From contig JAQBNS010000002.1 in assembly GCA_028288405.1 (NCBI GenBank), forward strand, positions 1-64,000: a stretch of 64,000 nucleotides of DNA, read 5' to 3'. A model generated the notes under the pieces. That model made no database searches. It saw only the letters and a program-made list of their open reading frames with translations, and was not told where the DNA came from. This DNA comes from Chitinophagaceae bacterium (GTDB lineage Bacteria; Bacteroidota; Bacteroidia; Cytophagales; Cytophagaceae). Made by a program: the position numbers and the translations under genes. This document shows, piece by piece, positions 27,651 through 36,064 of this stretch; positions within the stretch are counted from its first letter, which is position 1; each line of letters starts with the position of its first letter.

Positions 27651-28424
27651 TTATTCCTCAGTTGCTTTTTTTTCGTCTCCTCCATCAGGCTGGCCTAATA
27701 AACGGCCAACTAAAAGCACAACAAATAAATTAGCCCAAACAGCTTCTACGATGCTCAAATTTAAAATCAGGGGAATGGCATTTGGATAGGCTTCATGTCC
27801 TCCGATGATGGTCATGCTAAATGCAATACAAGCGGTGTAACTCTCCAGTCCCAAGGGTAAAGGAACGCCCATGCTGCCGGGATGAATGATGTTGATGAGA
27901 TCGTATAAGCTTCCGAAACAAATACCAATCATTAGAAAGATACAAGCCGATCCCCATAGCTTTTCTTCTGATAAACGTCTTCCGGCGAAAATGTCAAAAA
28001 TAGCATGGTAGATCACAATGGCTTCAGTAGAAAAAAGTACCAGGTGTATGATGAATAAGTAAGGGCGTTTTTCTGCTTCGGTATGAAAGAATTCATACAG
28101 GGGGTTCACCGTAAAAAGTGCCAACACGTAACTTCCCATAATGACCAGGAATAGTATAGTAACCAGCGCTGTTTTCTTCGTAAAATTTCTCAACAGATCC
28201 CAAAGAATCAATACGTACAATCCTCCGAACAATAAGAACAATACGTCTCTGATGACACTGGATAAATGGGGGTTTACGCCGGCCATATCGAAAATTTCCC
28301 GCAACAACAAAGCAGAGGAAATGATCGCTGTCTGAAGGATGACAATATTTCTATAGTCCTTTATTTTCTCAGCCTGGTTCTCCTCTTTTGACCGTTTGGT
28401 CAGAAAAATATCCGTGATATGCAT
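27651..28424 (-). CDS. six-TM protein with a K+-channel-like but degenerate pore
   Basis: 257 residues with about six transmembrane segments (about 28-46, 58-80, 86-106, 122-148, 158-180 and 215-245). Between the last two lies a re-entrant-looking stretch, SYTACIAFSMTIIGGHEAYP, followed by ILNLSIVEAVWANLFVVLLV, which strongly resembles the pore helix, filter and final helix of two-TM K+ channels (pattern TVGYGD then LExxxGxLyxAvlvaRLvG). The filter position reads TIIGGHE in place of TVGYGD. The N and C termini are charged and cytosolic. I infer a channel-related membrane protein that may not conduct K+; a simple unknown membrane protein remains possible. Confidence 0.6.
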   Translation of the reverse strand: MHITDIFLTKRSKEENQAEKIKDYRNIVILQTAIISSALLLREIFDMAGVNPHLSSVIRDVLFLLFGGLYVLILWDLLRNFTKKTALVTILFLVIMGSYVLALFTVNPLYEFFHTEAEKRPYLFIIHLVLFSTEAIVIYHAIFDIFAGRRLSEEKLWGSACIFLMIGICFGSLYDLINIIHPGSMGVPLPLGLESYTACIAFSMTIIGGHEAYPNAIPLILNLSIVEAVWANLFVVLLVGRLLGQPDGGDEKKATEE

Positions 28425-28578
28425 GTTATAAATGGTTTTCGCTTGATCAAAAATAAAGCGGCAAGGTATTAAAACAAAGTTTTTTTGTATTATGTAAACG
28501 ATACTGTCCTATATCTACGATTACGGCACAACATCTGGTTTTGTTATTCGTACTAATACTACAGATTTTTATAATCTT

Positions 28579-30054
28579 ATGAAACAGATTTTTGTCATTC
28601 TTCTATTGTGCATTCATACTGTTGCTTGGGCAGGCAAGGTTTATACGGTGGAAACTGTGCCTAAACTCAGGTTATACAATAAGAGTTATATCAGTGATCC
28701 GGATCATTTACTGAAAGAGGAAACGGTTCAACGCATGAATCAACAACTCTATTTATTAGAAGGAATCACCACCGATCAGGTCGCTGTGGTAGTATTGGGA
28801 TCTATAGGATCGGCTTCTCCAAAAGACTTTGCCAATAGATTGTTCAGTCGTTTCAGGGTAGGGCAAAAAGATAAAGATAATGGCTTACTCATTTTACTCG
28901 TCATGAACCCCCACCGGGTAGAGTTTGAAACAGGTTATGGTCTGGAGGGAGTCTTGCCGGACGCGACTTGCAAGCGCATTCAACTCGAGTATATGATTCC
29001 TCGCTTTAAAGAAGGTGATTATGATCAGGGTTTGTCGGACGGAGTAACAGCGGTAATTAAAATCTTAAATAATCCTGACAATACCACAACCATGACTACG
29101 CAGGACGTTGCAAGGAAAGATCCACAGGCTTCCGGCAGAGTCATCGCCTGGATCATGGCTGTACCTTACTTGTTGTTCATGAGTGTGTTTTATTTTGTCA
29201 AACAATCTAAAGGTGCGTTTACAGAAGATTATACAAAACTAAGCGAAGCCAAGAAGAGAAATGTTTCCCTGACGATTCCTCGTTGGCGTTGGCTGTTGCT
29301 GTATTTCTTTGTGCCTCTGGTATTCTACGCAGGCATGATCTATTTTTACCGGGGCTCCTATTATGTCGCCACGTTGGTTGGCGGTGCCTATGCCATGATT
29401 TTATTGACACTGGTAGATAAGAAATCAAGGTGTAAAAAAGCGTATGCCGCCAGTTATAAGGAAGGTGATTATTTCAATCAGTACAATCAATTCAACCGCT
29501 ACTTTGACAACTGGGGCTTGGCCGCGGTGTTCTTTCCGATTCCTTTTTTGTTTACAGATGCGCAGAACAATAAAAAGTTAAAAGCCATCCGTCGTCACGA
29601 ACGTCCTTGCGGACAATGTGGTACAGCTATGATTTTATTGGATGAAAAGAAAGACGATGAGTACCTTCAAAAAAGTCAAATACTGGAAGAGTCCATCAAG
29701 TCAGTAGATTATGATGTGTGGCTTTGTCCCACCTGCCATTCGCATGATGCATTAGGCTACAACTCCAAATTTTCTAAATACAAAGCTTGTTCTTATTGCG
29801 GAACGAAAGCCTCTTTCCTGCAATCGGATATCACCAAGGTGCCTGCCTCGTATAACAGCAGTGGTATTGGTGAAAAAACATATCAATGCATGTACTGCAA
29901 AAAAGTAAGTACTGAAGAATATACCATTGCTCAATTGACACGCTCTTCCGACAGTAGCAGCGGATCAAGTTCTGGTTCAAGCTCCAGTTCAAGCAGCAGT
30001 AGTAGTTCGGGCGGAGGAAGTTCCGGTGGTGGCGGCGCAGGGAGCAGCTGGTAA
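28579..30054 (+). CDS. TPM-domain membrane protein with zinc-ribbon and Ser/Gly tail
   Basis: 491 residues. A signal peptide (1-18) is followed by a TPM domain (about 35-165; YISDPDHLLKEETVQRMN, FETGYGLEGVLPD), a transmembrane segment (about 192-212), a second hydrophobic pair (about 236-285), four CxxC pairs (CGQC, CPTC, CSYC, CMYC; about 345-440) typical of two zinc ribbons, and a Ser/Gly-rich tail (about 452-491). The layout matches YgcG-like proteins, which have been linked to phosphatase-like folds and, in related families, to photosystem II repair; the function here is unknown. Confidence 0.87.
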   Translation: MKQIFVILLLCIHTVAWAGKVYTVETVPKLRLYNKSYISDPDHLLKEETVQRMNQQLYLLEGITTDQVAVVVLGSIGSASPKDFANRLFSRFRVGQKDKDNGLLILLVMNPHRVEFETGYGLEGVLPDATCKRIQLEYMIPRFKEGDYDQGLSDGVTAVIKILNNPDNTTTMTTQDVARKDPQASGRVIAWIMAVPYLLFMSVFYFVKQSKGAFTEDYTKLSEAKKRNVSLTIPRWRWLLLYFFVPLVFYAGMIYFYRGSYYVATLVGGAYAMILLTLVDKKSRCKKAYAASYKEGDYFNQYNQFNRYFDNWGLAAVFFPIPFLFTDAQNNKKLKAIRRHERPCGQCGTAMILLDEKKDDEYLQKSQILEESIKSVDYDVWLCPTCHSHDALGYNSKFSKYKACSYCGTKASFLQSDITKVPASYNSSGIGEKTYQCMYCKKVSTEEYTIAQLTRSSDSSSGSSSGSSSSSSSSSSSGGGSSGGGGAGSSW

Positions 30055-30144
30055 TAGAGAGATGAGAAATCAGAGATCAGAAATGCGAGCTAATTTTTTT
30101 TAGTCAAATTGTCCTGTTACTTTAGCTGAATATAATTCAATAGA

Positions 30145-31350
30145 GTGACGCAACACAACAATACAGATTGGTTATTTGAACCAGAAACGATCCGCTTTCT
30201 TCAGGATAACGAAGAGGCAGCTCCGGAGAATTTGTTGCTATCGAAAGCATTAGCCAATAAAGGTTGGGATACCCGTGTGTTGGTGCGTCAATTGAAAGGC
30301 ATTAAAACGGCCCGGCAAAAATTTCCGACACTTTATCAAAATAAAAACATCCTCTATCCGCCGGCAGTTTCACTGGAACAAGCTTCTTCGGAAGTCACGG
30401 CGCGTTTCAAAGCATCTATTATTAAAGCCAATACCATCATTGACCTTTCAGGAGGTATGGGTATTGATACGTATTTTTTTAGTTTGCAATGCCAGAAGAT
30501 GATTTATGTGGAACCTCAACAGGAGTTGTTGGAAATCGCTTCGCATAATTTCAAAGCACTTCAGGCAAACCATATCCAAGCGGTATGCGCTACTGCCGCA
30601 GAATTTCTCGCGGACTACAAAGGACAAAGTGATGTGATCTACATCGATCCTTCACGCAGGAAAGAAGGTAAGCGTTTATCGGATTACAAAGATTGGGAAC
30701 CGGATATCATCGGTTTGAAATCTCAATTTTGGAAAGCAGCAAAAAATGTCCTGATCAAGTTGTCCCCGATGACAGATATCTCCGCCGTGTGCAAAGAATT
30801 GGGAGAAGTCAAAGAAGTCTTTGTCGTGTCGGATCGTAACGAATGCAAAGAAGTCTTGCTGCAATTGGAACAAGGATTTACCGGAGCACCGCAAATTCAC
30901 GCGGTGCTCTTGCAAGGTAGTGAAGAAAGACAATACAGTTTTTATGCTTCGGAAGAACAAGCGGCCACACCAGCCTTCAGTGATCCGCTAAATTATTTAT
31001 ATGAACCAGATGTAGCTTTATTGAAAGCCGGTGCTTTTAAAAAAATTGCAGTAGATTATCAGGTTAAAAAAATTCAGGCACATACGCATCTTTATACGTC
31101 TGAGCAATTGCAAGAAAATTTCCCCGGCAAAATTTTTCAGGTCGAATCCGTAAAGCCTTACAGTAAAAGTAATATCTCAACACTGATTGAAAAGGGAAAA
31201 GATTTTCACGTGCTTACCCGCAATGCGACCATTACCCCAGAGCAAGTGAAGAAGCAATTCAAGTTGGTGGAAAGAGGTAATCGCTATTTGATTATTTTTA
31301 AAGGAGGAAATGGTGAAAGTTTTGTGGTGAAGGCAGTGAGGTTGAAATGA
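30145..31350 (+). CDS. class I methyltransferase with THUMP-like C-terminal domain
   Basis: 401 residues starting at GTG. The N-terminal part has a helical lid, then the SAM-binding fold with motif I IIDLSGGMGIDTYFF and the catalytic-type motif IYIDPSRRKEG, a DPSRR variant of the DPPY/NPPY loop. The C-terminal THUMP-like region (about 300-395) ends in FKLVERGNRYLIIFKG. Proteins of this family are annotated as putative RNA methyltransferases by similarity, but the target is not established. It stands alone on the plus strand, 90 bp after the TPM gene. Confidence 0.87.
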   Translation: MTQHNNTDWLFEPETIRFLQDNEEAAPENLLLSKALANKGWDTRVLVRQLKGIKTARQKFPTLYQNKNILYPPAVSLEQASSEVTARFKASIIKANTIIDLSGGMGIDTYFFSLQCQKMIYVEPQQELLEIASHNFKALQANHIQAVCATAAEFLADYKGQSDVIYIDPSRRKEGKRLSDYKDWEPDIIGLKSQFWKAAKNVLIKLSPMTDISAVCKELGEVKEVFVVSDRNECKEVLLQLEQGFTGAPQIHAVLLQGSEERQYSFYASEEQAATPAFSDPLNYLYEPDVALLKAGAFKKIAVDYQVKKIQAHTHLYTSEQLQENFPGKIFQVESVKPYSKSNISTLIEKGKDFHVLTRNATITPEQVKKQFKLVERGNRYLIIFKGGNGESFVVKAVRLK

Positions 31351-31389
31351 TTTTTTGAAAACATTGGCGATTCGATCTTCGAGGGTATT

Positions 31390-31562
31390 ACAAATATTGC
31401 GTCCCGCTGGGACTTGATCTATTGCTATTTTTTTTGCTATCGGGATTTTGTCCCTCTGGGACTTCTATGAATATACTTGAATTGCAAAGTCCCAGAGGGA
31501 CAAAATCCCGGTAGACATTAAATCAATAAAGATGGTGAGTCCCAGCGGGACGTAATATTTGT
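31390..31562. repeat. nested inverted repeat (REP/REPIN-like), GTCCC/GGGAC core
   Basis: Outer arms at 31390-31413 and 31539-31562 pair over 24 bases with one mismatch. Inner arms at 31441-31464 and 31487-31510 pair perfectly over 24 bases with a 22-bp spacer. Each arm holds its own short palindrome: GTCCCGCTGGGAC in the outer arm and GTCCCTCTGGGAC in the inner arm. No gene is present between the flanking genes. Confidence 0.9.
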
Positions 31563-31626
31563 GATGCTTAAGGTAAGCATGCAATAGGTAACCATCCAAG
31601 TAAGGGTTAGCGCAAACACACGTTAT

Positions 31627-33924
31627 TTATTCTTTAATTAATTTCAATACCTGAGATCGCTTGTTACTCGTAACATTCATCAGGTATATTCCTTTTGGTA
31701 ATTCGGCTCCTACTTCTAATGAAGCGGTGTTAAGTGTATACTGCACCAGTTCTTGTCCCAGAAGATCTGTTAGTACAACGGATGCTCCCATGTCTTGCCT
31801 GGAAAACTGTATAGTAATGCTCTCTTCAAATGGATTGGGAAAGGCTATGATGTTTCCGGATTCTGAAAGCGAAATGGTTTGAATTTTAGAGTAGGTATAT
31901 TGTCCGTCTATATCCACTTGTTTGATTCTGTAGTAATACGTTTGTCCTTTTTTTACTTGTTGATCGGTATAAACGTAACGATGTAAGGCGATACTGTTTC
32001 CTGCACCTGCTTGAGAACCAATGGTAGAAAATTGCTCACCATCCAAAGAGCGTTCGATGTAGAATTCCTTGTTATTGGTTTCGGTTGCAGTGGCCCATTC
32101 GATGTTGACGGCGTCGTTTTTTTCTTCCAGAGAAAGTCCCAGAAACTGCACCGGTAGAGGAGCGCAAGTAGATGTCATTTTTTGTGCCAGTGCAAACATC
32201 AGGATAGCATCTGAAATACCGTCGATGGCTGTTTCGATGGTGGCATAATCGGTGTTTCGATGAAAAAAGACACCGGAAGCGATGCTGGCCGTAGGATTGA
32301 ACTGATCTTCCCAGGTGGGAGAATAACCAAACGCCAGGTCGTCGTGTGTTTCTTTGTCACAAGGTCCTTGTACAATTTCTCCGATCGGCCATTTGGCGGG
32401 TTGTAGTTTATAATACTGAGAATAGCTTGTGGTGATGGCAAAAGGCAAAGTAGCTGTCGGTTCACAGATCATGGCCATGCCCCAGTTGTTTTGTCCGAAG
32501 GTATAATCCATCACATCCCAATACATATTGTTGTATTGATTATCTGCCGGATTGTTTTGCAGGTAATAGAGTGCTGCTGCATTGGCTACCGAGATCTCCG
32601 AATATAAAGTCCCCCAGGTAAAGTCATGAGGCAATCTCCAAATGTTCCCTGCTCTTGCTGCGTTGGCTTTGAAGTCCGTCAAGTCTGCTGTTAAGTTATT
32701 GGCGCAAGTGGTGTTTTGACTATACAGTCTCCAGTTATTAAACATTTCAGTATCGCCCCATGAAGCCCATCCACCGGGGCCTTGTGCATTGGCATAGTTA
32801 ATGGCTTTGGTCAGGTAAGCAGCTGTGCCAGTGAGTTTCCATAACTCATAGGCAGCCAATGCCATGTTGTCGTTGTGGCTGGCATCCGCATAAAAAACTT
32901 CTCCGCCACCTTCCCACCAGGCATCGGCTACGAATGCGGCTTCCGCTCGGGTGAAGATCAGAATGGCCTGATTTTGATAACGGGTTCCGTCGGTTGTGTT
33001 GCCTAAGACATTGAATGTGTTGGCTCCTAGTGCCAAAGCAGCAACCGTCAACCCCATCTGTGTTCTGGACAAAGCGGAGTAGCATTGTCTCTGTCCATTC
33101 AACGCATCGTTCTCGGGAAGTCTGTCGCCTTCGTTGTGGTCGTCTGCACTGCCAACCTGAATAACAAATTCTCCGGTGCGACCGGCAGGCATGGTTTTCA
33201 TCAGGTACTCTAAGCCGAAGTGCGCTTCGTCCACTATATCCACATAGGAAGTGATGGAGTAATTCTTTTTCTGAAAAATACCAGGATTGACCTCATAGGC
33301 CCGCAATAAATTATAACAGGAGTAAGCAATGGTTTCTGTAAACTTTAAGTAATCTCCCGCATCGTACCAACCGCCTTGCATATCAATATCCGCTACTGCA
33401 GCGTGAGACCAGTTGGCATCGTCGTTGTTGGTTCCGGCTCTGTGGTAGACATCGCAAGAGGCGTCACCGGTATGGGATATGGCATGATCCAGGCAATCAC
33501 TTGTTCCGCTTCTGTGTACTTTGAAATAGCGGATCGCACGATCGAGAAAATATTCGTAAGGGTTGTTATTGATTTTGAGAGTGACAGTCGTTGCTCCCGT
33601 CATGACGAAGGTATAATTGCCGACAGTATTCAACGATGAAAAATCCACGGCATAACTATAAGGCTTAGCCGTCCAATCGTTTTGTGCGGTAGTAAGACTG
33701 GTTCCTAATGTTCCCGACAAAACGGATGTGCCTCCACTGTTTTTAATGTCCCAGGCTCTGCCTGCAATGCTGGTGTTGGAGGTTACGATCAGCCGTTTAA
33801 AGGGTCGGCAGGATTCGTAACCGGCTTGGTTGTATCTTGTAAAGACGGTTTGAGCAAATAAATTTTCACTATAGAGTATAGATAAAGTCCATAGCAATAA
33901 ACTGTAGATAAAGGTCCTTCTCAT
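31627..33924 (-). CDS. GH9 cellulase (endoglucanase) with T9SS type A sorting domain
   Basis: About 765 residues from the ATG at 33924, which starts the signal peptide MRRTFIYSLLLWTLSILYSE; an upstream ATG at 33942 adds six residues. Order: CelD_N-type immunoglobulin domain (about 30-115), GH9 catalytic barrel (about 120-585) with GGWYDAGDYLKF (nucleophile/base Asp pair) and TIETAID at the place of the acid Glu, a fibronectin-like domain (about 600-680), and a type A sorting domain (about 690-765; AFPNPFEESITIQFS to LPKGIYLM). It is therefore secreted by T9SS and probably attached to the cell surface. The usual NEVA motif is altered, so activity should not be taken for granted. Confidence 0.9.
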   Translation of the reverse strand: MRRTFIYSLLLWTLSILYSENLFAQTVFTRYNQAGYESCRPFKRLIVTSNTSIAGRAWDIKNSGGTSVLSGTLGTSLTTAQNDWTAKPYSYAVDFSSLNTVGNYTFVMTGATTVTLKINNNPYEYFLDRAIRYFKVHRSGTSDCLDHAISHTGDASCDVYHRAGTNNDDANWSHAAVADIDMQGGWYDAGDYLKFTETIAYSCYNLLRAYEVNPGIFQKKNYSITSYVDIVDEAHFGLEYLMKTMPAGRTGEFVIQVGSADDHNEGDRLPENDALNGQRQCYSALSRTQMGLTVAALALGANTFNVLGNTTDGTRYQNQAILIFTRAEAAFVADAWWEGGGEVFYADASHNDNMALAAYELWKLTGTAAYLTKAINYANAQGPGGWASWGDTEMFNNWRLYSQNTTCANNLTADLTDFKANAARAGNIWRLPHDFTWGTLYSEISVANAAALYYLQNNPADNQYNNMYWDVMDYTFGQNNWGMAMICEPTATLPFAITTSYSQYYKLQPAKWPIGEIVQGPCDKETHDDLAFGYSPTWEDQFNPTASIASGVFFHRNTDYATIETAIDGISDAILMFALAQKMTSTCAPLPVQFLGLSLEEKNDAVNIEWATATETNNKEFYIERSLDGEQFSTIGSQAGAGNSIALHRYVYTDQQVKKGQTYYYRIKQVDIDGQYTYSKIQTISLSESGNIIAFPNPFEESITIQFSRQDMGASVVLTDLLGQELVQYTLNTASLEVGAELPKGIYLMNVTSNKRSQVLKLIKE

Positions 33925-34240
33925 GATGGGTTGAATGGGCATTAATGGCGATCACAAGTTGCCGCTTAATTCGTTTCCTATCAATAAGACAAATGGTAGG
34001 ACAAATGTAAACAGGTTATAACGTCTAAAAAACGGAGAGTTGGTCCTAGATATGTCCTGAAAAAAATGGGCTAGATTGACTGGAAAATGAGATAAGAAAT
34101 GATAATGAGCAATCTGCCTAGACACAAGCGAAACTTTAGCGTCGCTTAAACAGTGTTTCCTAGCCTGTCGCAAGTCTTAGCGAAGCGAGACTTGTGACTT
34201 CTTTATGAATTTGGAAGTCTCCGGACTTCCAAAAGGTTCG

Positions 34241-34785
34241 TTAATCAGCTAAGCGCAATAAACCAAAACCATTTGCATAATCTCTCGCGCTGCTATACAG
34301 ATAAAATTCTGGTTGATCCACAATTCCTTCGACTACTGGATTCATATGGATATAATTAATTTTCTGATAAAAGATTTCCATAGTCAACATTTCTACTGGA
34401 TGATTGTCCTGACGCCAAAATTGATAATGCTTATTATTACTGTTTTTTACACCATTAGATTTAAATAACCACATCATCCAATTTTTCCGACTCTCTTGTT
34501 CATTAGATTCTACCATTTTCACAATGCGACTACTCGTATATTTTTTAAATCTCTTAATGTATTGGATAGATGAGATTTTTCTTCGGCTCTTATCATTAGA
34601 TGGACATGATTCGTCATTATACACCAAGCAAATATTTCTAGACCTTTGTTGTCCTGGCAATATTTGATACTATCTAATAACTCATCCTTGTAAATTTTAC
34701 AACTAAAAACGTCAATCCATTCTACCACTGCAAATGTTATGAAATAGATACCATCCGGATTTTGAATCTTCCAGGCTTTGCTCAT
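34241..34785 (-). CDS. REP-associated tyrosine transposase (RAYT, Y1 family) read through a -1 frame change
   Basis: The gene begins at 34785 and its first frame holds the HUH motif (MTNHVHLMI) but stops at 34519. The second half, in the -1 frame to 34241, holds INYIHMNPVVEGIVDQPEFY and YLYSSARDYA, both typical of RAYTs (candidate catalytic Tyr in YIHMNP). Joined at about 34543, a normal-sized protein of about 181 residues results and the junction LRDLKKYTS fits the family. At the join the zero frame reads T TTA AAA (minus strand, 34549-34543), a canonical -1 slippery heptamer. It is either a programmed frameshift or a recent one-base indel; both are possible. The second-half frame opens at 34660 and overlaps the first frame for 142 bases. 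Confidence 0.82.
34543..34549 (-). other. candidate -1 slippery heptamer T TTA AAA
   Basis: In the zero frame the codons are GAT TTA AAA AAT. After a one-base backward slip the reading becomes TTT AAA AAA TAT and continues with the RAYT C-terminal half. No strong downstream stem-loop is evident by eye. Confidence 0.5.
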
Positions 34786-34922
34786 TTTAAAAAGTAGTTT
34801 AAAAAATAGTGTACTTAATTATTGCCTCTTCGCTTTCAAGATCGCAAGTCTGAAGACTTGTTTTTATTAAAAGTCACAAGTCTCGCTTCGCTAAGACTTG
34901 CGACAGGTGTGTTTTCAGTTGT

Positions 34923-35002
34923 AGCTAACAATTATACAGCTATAAAAACTTTGTTGGCACCAGTTAAAACTGGCACCAACGGGCTACAACACGCTGTTAG
35001 GT
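34923..35002 (-). other. integron attC-like site
   Basis: On the minus strand the 80-bp segment starts with ACCTAAC (matching RYYYAAC) and ends with GTTAGCT (close to GTTRRRY; one C where a purine is expected). Between them CTAACA...AGC arms and the imperfect hairpin GTTGG/CCAAC plus CCAGTT/AACTGG give the folded form expected of an attC recombination site. It lies nine bases after the ORF stop. No integrase is in the window. Confidence 0.55.
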
Positions 35003-35011
35003 GTATTCATT

Positions 35012-35602
35012 TTAATTAATTCCAAGGTCATAAACAAAACCACTTTCCCAAAATATTTCCTCAATTGGATTCATGCATTGGTAGTGAGTTATACCCATAA
35101 TTGCTATTGTGATTTCAAAAAGACTAGTTATTCTATCAAAATCAACTATTTTTTCATAATTCAATCCTCCTACGCATTCAATTAATCTGTTAAAATCGTT
35201 ATCTAAAAACGGAGTCTTAGGCTGGAAAATTTTTAAACCTAAAATTGTTCTGTCTCTATTTAGATCTTCTTTGAAATCATTTTTGTTTAATTCAGGAAGC
35301 TTTAAATCGAGCGACTTTTCAAAATCGAGCCAGATGGTTTTAAGATTACTTTTAGGGAAAATTTCATTCATTCGTTGTTCTGAAAATATTTGTTCTGATA
35401 TTCTAAGATCTTTAATTGACACTTTAATCTTATCGAATATATTTTCTTTGATTTGATTTTCGGGATAATGAATCTTCAAGTTATTGTAAAACCAAGTTGC
35501 CATGTCCCCAACAGTAATAACTTTTTCAGCATCTTTATCAGGTATGCTAATCTTGAATTTTTCTTCAAAAGTCATTAAAAGTTCGACGCTATCTAACCCC
35601 AT
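35012..35602 (-). CDS. acyl-carrier-like protein with unknown C-terminal domain, in a cassette-like unit
   Basis: 196 residues. The start at 35602 gives MGLDSVELLMTFEEKF, the form in which this acyl-carrier-like family usually begins, with the Ser of DSVEL at the phosphopantetheine position and a second helix at EKVITVGDM (about 30-45). From about residue 60 to the end there is an unrecognised domain rich in Asp/Glu/Lys and aromatic residues (ending FWESGFVYDLGIN). ATG 35641 is an alternative start. The stop lies nine bases before the attC-like site and the start about 20 bases after a core-like GTTAGGT (35629-35623), the tight packing expected of integron gene cassettes. Whether Ser is modified is unknown. 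Confidence 0.65.
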   Translation of the reverse strand: MGLDSVELLMTFEEKFKISIPDKDAEKVITVGDMATWFYNNLKIHYPENQIKENIFDKIKVSIKDLRISEQIFSEQRMNEIFPKSNLKTIWLDFEKSLDLKLPELNKNDFKEDLNRDRTILGLKIFQPKTPFLDNDFNRLIECVGGLNYEKIVDFDRITSLFEITIAIMGITHYQCMNPIEEIFWESGFVYDLGIN

Positions 35603-35622
35603 TTTTTCTTCTATATGATTAC

Positions 35623-35629
35623 ACCTAAC
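35623..35629 (-). other. integron core-like site GTTAGGT
   Basis: On the minus strand GTTAGGT matches GTTRRRY and lies 20 bases before the ATG of the cassette-like ORF. With the attC-like site at the other end it delimits a unit of about 700 bp. Confidence 0.45.
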
Positions 35630-35652
35630 AATGAAATACATGCTATAAAAAC

Positions 35653-36060
35653 TCAATCTAAAAACCTCGCCCGCTCTTCCACCGTCGGTATCCGGCAAGA
35701 TTCCTTCTTTCCAAACCATTTGTAGCGGCTCGTGGCCATGATGTTGTAGAAGATGTCACGTATAAACGGAGGAATAATTCGAAAGAATGCAGTTAAGGTC
35801 CACCAGCCACCCATGTCCCAGAGTAAGTTTAAGATGGCTCTGGTTTTGTAAGAGATTTTCCCACTAGAATAATAAACCATACTACTCAACGAAGAAGCTT
35901 CACCAGGTGGTAATAATTCTGCTGCTGTCGTTCCTTGCAGCGGAGCGAAAAGTAATGCCTTGCGTTTGTCATGGCGCATTAAAAAATCAATGGCACGGTT
36001 GCACAACCCGCAGACGCCGTCGAAGAAGACAATGTTTTGGTTTTTGTGATCTATGCTCAT
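35653..36060 (-). CDS. DCC1-like thiol-disulfide oxidoreductase family protein
   Basis: 135 residues of the DCC (DUF393) family, with the signature D-x-x-C-x-x-C in FFDGVCGLCNRAI near the N terminus and the LLFAPLQG segment. DCC proteins have a thioredoxin-like fold with redox-active Cys and are often found near photolyase and SRPBCC genes in Bacteroidota. It is the last gene of the photoprotection operon, four bases after the SRPBCC stop. No membrane segment is evident. Confidence 0.9.
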   Translation of the reverse strand: MSIDHKNQNIVFFDGVCGLCNRAIDFLMRHDKRKALLFAPLQGTTAAELLPPGEASSLSSMVYYSSGKISYKTRAILNLLWDMGGWWTLTAFFRIIPPFIRDIFYNIMATSRYKWFGKKESCRIPTVEERARFLD

Positions 36061-36064
36061 AGAC

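Larger units (their letters stand above)
34164..34907. mobile_element. RAYT-carrying element bounded by 37-bp inverted repeats
   Basis: The 37-base sequence at 34164-34200 is exactly reverse-complementary to 34871-34907 and contains the hairpin CAAGTCT/AGACTTG. Between each copy and the gene is a second hairpin: GGAAGTC/GACTTCC at 34213-34230 and CAAGTCT GA AGACTTG at 34845-34860. This resembles REP/REPIN flanks of REP-associated tyrosine transposases. Confidence 0.85.
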
